Shown one piece after another: positions 1-6,500 of a DNA stretch of 37,701 bases (positions within the stretch are counted from its first letter, which is position 1; each line of letters starts with the position of its first letter). The notes beneath the pieces were generated by a model that saw only the letters and a list, made by a program, of their open reading frames with translations, had not been told where the DNA came from and did no database searches. The stretch is from Bacilli bacterium (GTDB lineage Bacteria; Bacillota_I; Bacilli_A; RFN20; CAG-826). The translations under genes and the position numbers were made by a program. Location of the stretch: contig JAGCDH010000025.1 in assembly GCA_017651165.1 (NCBI GenBank), positions 1 to 37,701 on the forward strand. Direction: 5' to 3'.

Positions 1-2
1 AA

Positions 3-68
3 GACGCAAAAGAGAAATATGGTCTTCCAGAAAAAGAAGACACCACATATACCCACTTTATTAGATAA
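3..68 (+). CDS. C-terminal end of an upstream gene (partial)
   Basis: The window opens inside an open frame that ends at a TAA at 66-68. The visible 21 residues (DAKEKYGLPEKEDTTYTHFIR) are acidic and lack the run of rare residues seen in the other two frames. A good Rho-independent terminator follows 25 bases later, which supports this being the true end of a gene. Too little is present to name the product. Confidence 0.45.
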   Translation, partial: DAKEKYGLPEKEDTTYTHFIR

Positions 69-93
69 ATAAAGTATTTAGTTTAATTCTTTT

Positions 94-120
94 AGGAACC
101 TTGTCTTGGTTCCTTTTTTC
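94..120 (+). terminator. Rho-independent terminator of the upstream gene
   Basis: AGGAACC (94-100) pairs with GGTTCCT (108-114) around a 7-base loop and is followed by a T-tract (115-119). It closes the gene that enters from the left edge. Confidence 0.8.
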
Positions 121-650
121 TTTCATATGAATTTATAAATTGATTTGTGCAATTCAAGATAAGTTGGTCTGAGCAATTACACTTTTAACCAGGTGTCAAA
201 GTACAGTAGCTTTCATTCTGTTTGATACAAAATGTTTCATTCATATTATGTCGTGGTTGGTTGTGTTTGCGAGCCGGCCAGTTGAGCAATTTTTTAGCAT
301 GTTGAAGTCGCAGCAGGAGGTCGCTTGTTTTGTTGCTGGTAGGCATTTGCTTAGGCTGTCTGCCTTTGCTTGATGTGGAGCTTGTTTGGAGCTGTTATGC
401 GAGCGTGGCTACAGTCAGCTTGATAGTAGCGGCGTGGGCGAGGCGGTAAGTAGCTATATATTATATATGTTTGGGGCGGGAGCTGTGGGCAGAAGCTATT
501 ATTTGCTGTTGGGCGGTAGCTGTTGGTATAAGCAGTATAGTGAAAGAATAGTGAAAAGATAATGAAGGGCGAATGCTGTAGGTGTGGGCAATGTATAAGT
601 AAAATAATGGCTTGGGCGTATGGTTTGGGGCGGCGGTCGTATTAAGAGTA
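121..650. other. Gene-free G-rich stretch of unusual composition
   Basis: No plausible coding frame is visible on either strand: all frames are broken by stops. From about 240 to 645 the plus strand is strongly enriched in G over C; 421-480 has about 24 G against 6 C. Short related words recur, such as GTTTGGGGCGG (at about 469 and 623) and variants of GGAGCTGTT (at about 388, 479 and 515). The composition differs sharply from the AT-rich genes and spacers around it. It could be a structured non-coding RNA, a decayed insert or an assembly join. I recognise no known RNA family: no tmRNA or RNase P core motifs were seen. Confidence 0.5.
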
Positions 651-680
651 AAAGAAAAGATCTAAGTTAAGTGTTAGATC
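651..680 (-). terminator. Probable terminator of the rlmD-type gene
   Basis: On the minus strand GATCTAA and TTAGATC (680-674 and 665-659) form a 7-bp stem with an 8-base loop, followed by a T-rich run (TTTTCTTT, 658-651). It lies about 80 bases beyond the stop codon of the methyltransferase. The stem is AT-rich, so strength is uncertain. Confidence 0.5.
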
Positions 681-758
681 AAGCTTTGTGTGTGAGTTAT
701 TGTGATAAAAGATTTTGTGTCTATTTGAATGAATTAGATTGTGTTATTACACCAGGCA

Positions 759-2099
759 TTATTTCTTTAAGGATAATCCCACAATGGTTTCAACGTGAGC
801 GGTCATTGGAAACATATCGACTGGTTGGACATAATCGACCTTATACATCGAGGATAAGAATTCAATGTCCCTCGCTAAGGTTTCTGGATTGCACGAAATA
901 TAGATTATCTTCTTAATCTTCTTATTCATGACTGTGGATAAGAATGTTTCATCACTACCACTACGTGGTGGATCCATGATTAAGATATCAATATCTTCAT
1001 CCGATTTAGATATATATTCACCCGCATCCGCGCATACAAAATCAACATTATTAACGTCGTTACGCTTAGCGTTTTCAATCGCGTTCTTGTGCGCGCTTTT
1101 ATTGATTTCAACAGAAATCACTCTTTTCGCGTTCTTTGACGCAATTAAGCCGATTGTACCAACACCACTATAGGCATCTAACACGACTTCTTTTTTAGAG
1201 AAATCAATCAAATTTAGAGCACACGTGTATAGTTTTTCAACTTGAATTGGGTTGACTTGGAAGAAACTAGAAGCGCTTATTTCAAAAGTTAAACCTAAAA
1301 TATCATCTTTAATATGACCTGGACCATATAAGACTTTTTCTTGATTACCTAATATCACATTAGTGTGCCTGTTATTAACGTTTTCCACGATTGTGGTTAT
1401 TTCAGGATGTCTAGAGACTAATTCATTGATAAAGTTCCTTTGTCCTGGGAAGTTCATTTGTGTTGTCACTAAAACAACCATGAGTTCTTCATAATGATGG
1501 CTAGTTCTAATAAGGACATATCTTAAGATGCCTTTACCACTATCTTCGTTATAGCAAGGGATATTCATCTCTTCTAAAAGCAACTTGATATCCCAAAGAA
1601 TAGGTGCTGCTCTTTTATCTTCAATCGCACATTCTTTAATCGGCATAATGATATGGCTATTTTCTTTATAGAAACCAAACTTCACTTTGCCGTTTTTATC
1701 TTTATTAAAAGGTACTTGGATTTTATTTCGATAGTTATATGGATTGTCCATACCGATGCAAGGTAAAACCTTAGTGTCCACTTTAGCGATTCTACTTAAA
1801 GCTTCTTTGACTCTTTTAGTTTTAGATCTTAATTGTGCTTCATAACTATATTGTTGGTATTGGCAGCCCCCACACGATGTACAAATCTTACATCTTGGTT
1901 GGATTCTATCTTTAGATAAGTTATAGAGTTTTCTAACTTTACCAAAATATACACCTGCGCGGTGATAAAGAATTTCAACATCCGCTTTTTCACCAGGGAA
2001 GATACCATCACAAAAGATAATATCTTTGCCATTTTTAATGACACCTTTACCTTCACTAGATATATCAACACACAAACAATTAGAAATTATTTTTGTCAT
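759..2099 (-). CDS. rlmD: 23S rRNA (uracil-5-)-methyltransferase, RlmD/RlmCD family
   Basis: SAM-dependent enzyme that makes 5-methyluridine in 23S rRNA (or tRNA in close paralogues). At 446 residues it has the usual length for this family. It shows an N-terminal TRAM-like region (about residues 1-60). Iron-sulfur cysteines C70, C76 and C79 are in the family pattern C-x5-C-x2-C, with a further Cys in PIKEC. A SAM-binding motif (VLDAYSGVGTIGL) lies near residue 306, DPPRSG near 376, and the catalytic-Cys motif YISCNPETLARD near 400. Gram-positive members can modify both U747 and U1939 (RlmCD), and the sequence alone does not decide the target. The start ATG at 2099 has no clear Shine-Dalgarno. 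It lies close to a symmetric -10 element shared with the divergent lipoprotein gene. Confidence 0.9.
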   Translation of the reverse strand: MTKIISNCLCVDISSEGKGVIKNGKDIIFCDGIFPGEKADVEILYHRAGVYFGKVRKLYNLSKDRIQPRCKICTSCGGCQYQQYSYEAQLRSKTKRVKEALSRIAKVDTKVLPCIGMDNPYNYRNKIQVPFNKDKNGKVKFGFYKENSHIIMPIKECAIEDKRAAPILWDIKLLLEEMNIPCYNEDSGKGILRYVLIRTSHHYEELMVVLVTTQMNFPGQRNFINELVSRHPEITTIVENVNNRHTNVILGNQEKVLYGPGHIKDDILGLTFEISASSFFQVNPIQVEKLYTCALNLIDFSKKEVVLDAYSGVGTIGLIASKNAKRVISVEINKSAHKNAIENAKRNDVNNVDFVCADAGEYISKSDEDIDILIMDPPRSGSDETFLSTVMNKKIKKIIYISCNPETLARDIEFLSSMYKVDYVQPVDMFPMTAHVETIVGLSLKK

Positions 2100-2124
2100 A
2101 ACTATTCTTTTACATTATAATGTA
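2093..2124 (+). promoter_or_regulatory. Promoter of the lipoprotein gene with a symmetric, possibly bidirectional -10
   Basis: TTGTCA (2093-2098), a 17-bp spacer and TATAAT (2116-2121) form a near-consensus promoter for the gene at 2148. The -10 sits in the perfect 14-bp palindrome TACATTATAATGTA (2111-2124), which therefore also reads TATAAT on the minus strand, 14 bases before the methyltransferase start at 2099. A matching minus-strand -35 is weak. Confidence 0.7.
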
Positions 2125-2147
2125 TCGCGTATTTATAAGGTATCAAA

Positions 2148-2885
2148 ATGAAAATCAAAAGAGTATTAATCACATTAGGAATCATCGCACTCATTGGTTG
2201 CGCCCGTGGAAATTCCAAAACAAGCAATGGAACTAAGGATGATTCAAGTTCTTCTAGCGCTTATACTAGTAATGAAACATCAACCACTTCAGAGAATAGC
2301 AACACTTCTACAAATAGTTCTCTAGAAACCAGTTCTTCAAGTAGTGCCACCACTAGCAATTCACCAGATCCAGTTGGTGTTGTGACAAAGACTGTTTCTT
2401 TCTTAAATGGTAACTTCACAAATAGTTCATTAGACCAAGCAGCATCACAAGAGAGATTTGTGGATTGGTTTAATAATGGTGATGATGTTTTAGGGTCAAT
2501 CAATTATTCAGGCTATGCTCAATTGAATTATATTGGTAACCAAAATGACAGTTGGAGATTCTCCACCTTAATTCTTGGTTCAGGTAGTAGTGAAGGCGCG
2601 ATTACATTTAACTTCAACGTTCACGTCACATTAGTGAAGATCGTCATACAACCTTATACAAAGTATATTTCTTATAACAACACATATAACATCGATAGAA
2701 ATGCAACGTTCTTATTCGATGATGAAGAATATGATTTGTCTGTAGAGGAAAGTTATGTTGGGGAGACAGAGAAAACCACTCTTACTTGTACTCCAGATCC
2801 AGAACAAAACAAGTTCACCATCGCTAATAAAGATGCTGGTCAAAGAGTGTTTGTCCATTCATTTGAATTAACTTATTGGAACTAA
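2148..2885 (+). CDS. Secreted lipoprotein with Ser/Thr-rich linker, function unknown
   Basis: The N-terminus is a lipoprotein signal peptide with lipobox LIGC (Cys18). It is followed by a low-complexity Ser/Thr/Asn linker (about residues 24-72) that would hold the C-terminal part away from the membrane. The remaining 170 residues are rich in aromatic and beta-strand-like segments (for example YAQLNYIGNQNDSWRFSTL), with no cysteines and no catalytic motif I recognise. A ligand- or carbohydrate-binding sandwich is possible but not shown. The AAGG just upstream of ATG 2148 is a weak ribosome site. The same signal-plus-Ser-linker design recurs in the endonuclease lipoprotein at 23093, so it may be a surface-protein style of this organism. 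Confidence 0.75.
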   Translation: MKIKRVLITLGIIALIGCARGNSKTSNGTKDDSSSSSAYTSNETSTTSENSNTSTNSSLETSSSSSATTSNSPDPVGVVTKTVSFLNGNFTNSSLDQAASQERFVDWFNNGDDVLGSINYSGYAQLNYIGNQNDSWRFSTLILGSGSSEGAITFNFNVHVTLVKIVIQPYTKYISYNNTYNIDRNATFLFDDEEYDLSVEESYVGETEKTTLTCTPDPEQNKFTIANKDAGQRVFVHSFELTYWN

Positions 2886-2944
2886 TAATAGCCATCTAGT
2901 GCTTGTAGAAACGGTTTTAATAGTAATTTTTTGCAAAAAACATT

Positions 2945-2972
2945 TTGTATTATTTCAATATCTTGTTTTAAT
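2945..2972 (+). promoter_or_regulatory. Candidate promoter of the histone-like gene
   Basis: TTGTAT (2945-2950) and TTTAAT (2967-2972) are separated by 16 bp. A small inverted repeat AGGTG/CACCT lies just downstream in the leader (about 2976-2990). The match is moderate. Confidence 0.4.
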
Positions 2973-3015
2973 AAAAGGTGAAAGGCACCTAAAAGATATT
3001 GGGTGAAAATACATA

Positions 3016-3186
3016 ATGAATACAGTTGAACAATTAAAACAAGCTTTTGAACAATTTTTAGAAGAAAACCAAAAGTTCGTTGAAAAAGGCAACAAAGCCG
3101 CTGCTGGACGTGCTCGTAAAGCATTAATGGAAATCGCGAAATTAGCGAAAGCTCGTCGTGCCGAAATTCTCGAAGAAAAGAAATAA
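3016..3186 (+). CDS. Histone H1-like DNA-binding protein, Hc1 family (56 aa)
   Basis: A 56-residue, Lys/Arg/Ala-rich helical protein. Its centre, EKGNKAAAGRARKALMEI, closely matches the N-terminal conserved block of the chlamydial histone Hc1 (EKGNKAAAxRxR) and the roughly 58-residue Bacteroidota relatives (family PF07432, from memory). Such proteins are thought to bind and condense DNA as nucleoid proteins. It lacks the long Ala/Lys tail of chlamydial Hc1. The start ATG at 3016 is preceded by only a weak GGGTGA. The gene has its own terminator at 3203-3238 and a candidate promoter upstream, so it is probably monocistronic. An open frame on the opposite strand over the same bases is a shadow. 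Confidence 0.88.
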   Translation: MNTVEQLKQAFEQFLEENQKFVEKGNKAAAGRARKALMEIAKLAKARRAEILEEKK

Positions 3187-3202
3187 GAGAATTACCAAAG
3201 AA

Positions 3203-3238
3203 AAAAGATTGCTTCAGTCGAGGCAATCTTTTCTTTTT
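3203..3238. terminator. Bidirectional terminator between the histone-like gene and the metG operon
   Basis: AAAAGATTGC (3203-3212) pairs with GCAATCTTTT (3223-3232) and is flanked by A and T runs on either side. It therefore works for the plus-strand histone-like gene and for the minus-strand operon ending at 3241. Confidence 0.85.
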
Positions 3239-3240
3239 CT

Positions 3241-3588
3241 TTACTTATTCAATTCATCATATTCGTCAATGGTGATTTTGCCTTCCGACAAAAGCTTATG
3301 AAGTAATTCGCTTTTAGTGTTGTTATCTTTTTTATGATGGGCATTTTCAAGTTCTTCTAATGTTCTTTTATACTCAACAGCGCCTTGAATGTTACCAATA
3401 CTTATAAAAAGCGTAATCATCACGATGACAAATCCGACAAAAATAAAGATTATCGCCCAATCAGGCAAAACCTTATTGAGCACATAGAGGAATATAAAAA
3501 CTAAAAAGATTATTAACAAAGCAAAACCAGATACTGCGGTACCGACGATACCTTTCCATAACGCCACTGGTTCTTCTCTTGTTTTCAT
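3241..3588 (-). CDS. Small membrane protein with C-terminal SHOCT-like motif
   Basis: 115 residues. Two hydrophobic segments (about 13-38 and 42-65) are followed by a charged cytoplasmic part. The last 25 residues (ELLHKLLSEGKITIDEYDEL) fit the short C-terminal SHOCT pattern, a leucine/glycine helix-turn unit thought to mediate oligomer or partner contacts. Its ATG overlaps the metG stop codon (TAATG), so it is translationally coupled to metG. No enzymatic motif is present and the function is unknown. Confidence 0.75.
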   Translation of the reverse strand: MKTREEPVALWKGIVGTAVSGFALLIIFLVFIFLYVLNKVLPDWAIIFIFVGFVIVMITLFISIGNIQGAVEYKRTLEELENAHHKKDNNTKSELLHKLLSEGKITIDEYDELNK

Positions 3589-5180
3589 TATTTATTTCCG
3601 TTCATTAAATTTTGAATGAATTCCACTTCAATCGTTGAGTCTAATCTTGGGAATAATTGATCTTTCTTTTCTACTTTAAGGTTGGAAACAACACCATATT
3701 CATAAATCTTATCATAGGAAAGTAAGGCACCCGTGACCCCTAATTGGTCAAATAATTTATCGGAAGCAGTGACTAAAACTGGCTTCATTAACATACCCGC
3801 GACATAGAGGGTGTTAGCTAAGTGCACCATCACTGATTCAAGGTTACTTCTCTTTTCAGGATCTTTGGCTAAAGCCCAAGGTTCTGTTTCATCAATATAC
3901 TTATTTGCTCTGTTCACAAGTTCATTAACTTGGCTAATTGCGTCAGTAATCTTTAAATCATCCATGAGTTTTTCATAACTGCTGATCGTTAACTCTGTTA
4001 AGTCTTCTAAATTGCCATCGACATCATTGATTCTGCCTTTATAAGCAGGAATAACTCCATCAAAGTATTTATTAATCATAGAAACGGTTCTATTAAGTAA
4101 GTTACCAAGAGCGTTCGCTAAATCCATATTGATACGTTCTACGAATTGTTCTGGTGTGAAGTTACCATCACTACCGAAGTTAACTTCTCTAGCAAGGTAA
4201 TATCTAACTGCGTCAACACCATAACGTTCTACTAATGGATATGGATCAACAACGTTACCTTTAGATTTACTCATCTTAGAATCTTTCATCATGAGTAAAC
4301 CGTGAACAAATTCTCGATCTGGTTTTCTTAAGCCTAATGATTCCAAGAACATTGGCCAATAAATCGCGTGGAATCTAGTGATATCCGCGCCTAAGATATG
4401 AATGGTTTCACATTCTGGATCTTGCCAGAACTTATCGAAGTTCTCTGGGTGGTCACTATCGTAGCCTAACGCGGTAATATAGTTGGTTAATGCATCTAAC
4501 CAAACATAGATGACGTGCTTTGGATTTTCTCTAATTGGAATGCCCCAAGAGAAGGATGTTCTAGAAACACAAAGGTCATCTAATCCTGGTTTAATAAATG
4601 TATTAATCATTTCATTCTTACGTGATTCAGGCACTAAGAATTTTGGATTTTCATCAAAGTACTTAAGTAATGAATCTAAGTACTTATTTGTCTTAAAGAA
4701 ATATGCTTCTTCTTCCGCGGTTTGAACAGGTCTACCACAGTCAGGACAAATATGGTCTGGACCAACTTGTGTATCTGTCCAGAATGCTTCGCATTCCTTA
4801 CAGTACCAACCTTTATATTTACCTAAGTAGATATCATCATTCTTAAGCATATGAGAAAAGATATCTTGGACGACTTTAACGTGTCTTTCTTGGGTGGTTC
4901 TGATGAAATCATCGTTGGAGATTTTTAATAAATCCCAAAGTTTATAGAAACCTTCAACGATATCGTCCACAAATTGTTGAGGAGTTTTTCCAGCAGCAGC
5001 GGCATTCTTTTCGATCTTTTGACCGTGTTCATCCGCGCCTGTTAAGAAGAAACATTCAAATCCTCTTAATCTTTTATAACGGGCAAAAATATCGGTTAAT
5101 GTTGTGCAATAAGCATGACCGATATGTAGCTTCGCACTTGGATAATAAATTGGAGTGGTGATATAAAATCTTTTCTTCAT
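3588..5180 (-). CDS. metG: Methionyl-tRNA synthetase
   Basis: Charges tRNA-Met with methionine. Class I signatures are clear: HIGH at residues 19-22 and KMSKS near residue 301 (about 4261-4280). The knuckle CKEC...CPDC (about residues 127-147) binds zinc in the family. At 530 residues it lacks the C-terminal EMAP-type tRNA-binding domain found in some bacterial forms. The start is set by a strong AAGGAGG about 10 bases upstream. A TATAAT (GATTATAATC, about 5204-5213) lies in the 60-base gap behind the EamA gene, so metG may have its own promoter. I found no T-box leader. Confidence 0.97.
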   Translation of the reverse strand: MKKRFYITTPIYYPSAKLHIGHAYCTTLTDIFARYKRLRGFECFFLTGADEHGQKIEKNAAAAGKTPQQFVDDIVEGFYKLWDLLKISNDDFIRTTQERHVKVVQDIFSHMLKNDDIYLGKYKGWYCKECEAFWTDTQVGPDHICPDCGRPVQTAEEEAYFFKTNKYLDSLLKYFDENPKFLVPESRKNEMINTFIKPGLDDLCVSRTSFSWGIPIRENPKHVIYVWLDALTNYITALGYDSDHPENFDKFWQDPECETIHILGADITRFHAIYWPMFLESLGLRKPDREFVHGLLMMKDSKMSKSKGNVVDPYPLVERYGVDAVRYYLAREVNFGSDGNFTPEQFVERINMDLANALGNLLNRTVSMINKYFDGVIPAYKGRINDVDGNLEDLTELTISSYEKLMDDLKITDAISQVNELVNRANKYIDETEPWALAKDPEKRSNLESVMVHLANTLYVAGMLMKPVLVTASDKLFDQLGVTGALLSYDKIYEYGVVSNLKVEKKDQLFPRLDSTIEVEFIQNLMNGNK

Positions 5181-5240
5181 GGCAAATGAGCCTCCTTATA
5201 TATGATTATAATCTAACAAACTCTTTTAGAGTAGAGAACA

Positions 5241-6197
5241 TTACTGCTGATTTTCTTCTGATGTCGTCTCCATCATTTTCATGTCTTCTTTCATTCCTCG
5301 TCGGTAATCAAAGTAAGCGCTAATAGAAACAGCAACAATAATAATTAATCCACCAATCATAAGATTGAGGGTGAATTGTTCTAATTCAAAAGCGATTGAT
5401 AAGATAGAAGCCACAACCGCGGAGAATGGCACTAATAATGACACGGTCACTGCATCAATATAACGCATTGCCCAAGCACGACATACCCAGCATACAGCGG
5501 TACATACAACACCTAAGAAGATAACGATTAAAATTGGAACGATATCAAACGAAATAGTGAAGGTATGGAATACTTGTCCTTCAAAGATGAAAGCGTAGCC
5601 TGTAGAAATCACAGTCATCACGCAGATTTGGAAGAACACAAATAACAATGGATCTTTACCTTTGGAATACACTTTAGTGAAGGCTGTATCTAAGCCAAAG
5701 AATAAGCCACCTATCGCGCTTAATCCATCACCTTTAAGGCTTCCGCTTTTAAAGAAGTTGCCAAAGTTAAAGCCTTCGCCAACTAAAATCAAAGAACCGG
5801 CAACACATAAAAGTGCGGCCATGATACTGTACCATCTTGGTTTTTCTCTAATGAGAATGAACATGAAAAGAGGGATGGTAATACATGAGATGTTTTCTAA
5901 GAAAGCGTTTTTTGATGGGTGCGTGTATTCTAAACCAACAAATTGGAAAATATAGGCAACAGCGAGAATAATACCCGCTGGGATACAGACTAAATATGAT
6001 TTGTTAACTTTTTTAAAGCCTTTGTTGATAACGAGAGCAATCGCAATAATCGAAACAAAACCACGAAGCATGATAAGCACGCCAGGGGAAAACATGCCCC
6101 TATCAAATGCTGCTTTTGAAACAACAGGAGCAACACCCCATAGGGCCACTACTGCGATTAATACTAAGAATGAGACGATTCTAATTTCTTTATTCAT
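5241..6197 (-). CDS. EamA/DMT-family membrane transporter
   Basis: 318 residues with about ten hydrophobic segments in two similar halves, as in the drug/metabolite transporter superfamily (EamA). The N-terminal signature VALWGVAPVVSKAAFDRG and a second-half repeat ending in SAVVASILSIAFELEQ are typical. Substrates in this family range from amino acids to nucleosides and drugs and cannot be read from sequence. The promoter -10 TATAAT ends 9 bases before the ATG, leaving almost no leader and no proper Shine-Dalgarno. It is the first gene of a likely EamA-metG-SHOCT operon. Confidence 0.85.
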   Translation of the reverse strand: MNKEIRIVSFLVLIAVVALWGVAPVVSKAAFDRGMFSPGVLIMLRGFVSIIAIALVINKGFKKVNKSYLVCIPAGIILAVAYIFQFVGLEYTHPSKNAFLENISCITIPLFMFILIREKPRWYSIMAALLCVAGSLILVGEGFNFGNFFKSGSLKGDGLSAIGGLFFGLDTAFTKVYSKGKDPLLFVFFQICVMTVISTGYAFIFEGQVFHTFTISFDIVPILIVIFLGVVCTAVCWVCRAWAMRYIDAVTVSLLVPFSAVVASILSIAFELEQFTLNLMIGGLIIIVAVSISAYFDYRRGMKEDMKMMETTSEENQQ

Positions 6198-6363
6198 AGC
6201 CGACCTATTATAGTAGTTTTTTTACAAAATAAAAACCCCTTGATAACGCTAAACAAAATATCGGAGCGGATTAATGCCCTATTTTAAGCGTATGAAGGAT
6301 AAAAGATGTAATGTTTCGCGTATATAAAATAAAAAAATAATAAAAAAATGTAGTTTACATGAG

Positions 6364-6381
6364 TATTTTGTTAACAAAATA
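6364..6381. promoter_or_regulatory. 18-bp perfect palindrome, candidate operator
   Basis: TATTTTGTTAACAAAATA reads identically on both strands and is centred on GTTAAC. It lies about 50 bp upstream of the opp -35 box. Both the length and the symmetry suggest binding of a dimeric regulator. The regulator is unknown. Confidence 0.5.
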
Positions 6382-6420
6382 GTTAGTGAGAAAACCCTTG
6401 TTTAAACGTCTCTGTAAAGG

Positions 6421-6434
6421 GTTAAGCGCTTGAC
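6421..6434. promoter_or_regulatory. cre-like (LacI/CcpA-type) box over the opp -35
   Basis: GTTAAGCGCTTGAC contains the AAGCGCTT core of catabolite-response elements and matches the inner ten positions of the cre consensus, while the outer bases differ. It overlaps the -35 hexamer (6430-6435), a position where binding would repress. Confidence 0.4.
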
Positions 6435-6458
6435 TTTTATATGCGATAGTAGTTTACT
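6430..6458 (+). promoter_or_regulatory. Promoter of the opp operon
   Basis: TTGACT (6430-6435) and TTTACT (6453-6458) have a 17-bp spacer. The predicted transcript starts near 6465, giving a leader of about 36 bases with AAAGGAG placed 9 bases before the oppA start. Confidence 0.65.
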
Positions 6459-6500
6459 AATTGCAAATCTTTTAATTCTTAACGAAAGGAGAATCTAATT

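Larger units (their letters stand above)
6198..6500. promoter_or_regulatory. Intergenic control region between the EamA gene and the opp operon
   Basis: 303 bases without a gene. The left end carries the minus-strand -10 of the EamA gene. The middle is very AT-rich with an inverted repeat ATGTA-GTT-TACAT (6348-6360). The right half holds an 18-bp perfect palindrome (6364-6381), a long-loop inverted repeat AACCCTT/AAGGGTT (6393-6399 and 6417-6423), a cre-like box and the opp promoter. The number of symmetric elements suggests that several factors control opp. Confidence 0.6.

Noticed and set aside
121-650. tmRNA, RNase P RNA or 6S RNA in the G-rich block
   Set aside because: No conserved core motifs of these RNAs were found on either strand.
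671-916. Open frame on the plus strand
   Set aside because: It mostly overlaps the antisense of the methyltransferase gene and the rlmD terminator. It has no ribosome site and no recognisable protein.
2882-3226. 114-residue minus-strand frame
   Set aside because: It is the shadow of the real histone-like gene on the plus strand, and runs through that gene's terminator.
5181-5240. T-box or other riboswitch before metG
   Set aside because: The gap is only 60 bases and lacks the T-box core or a specifier stem.
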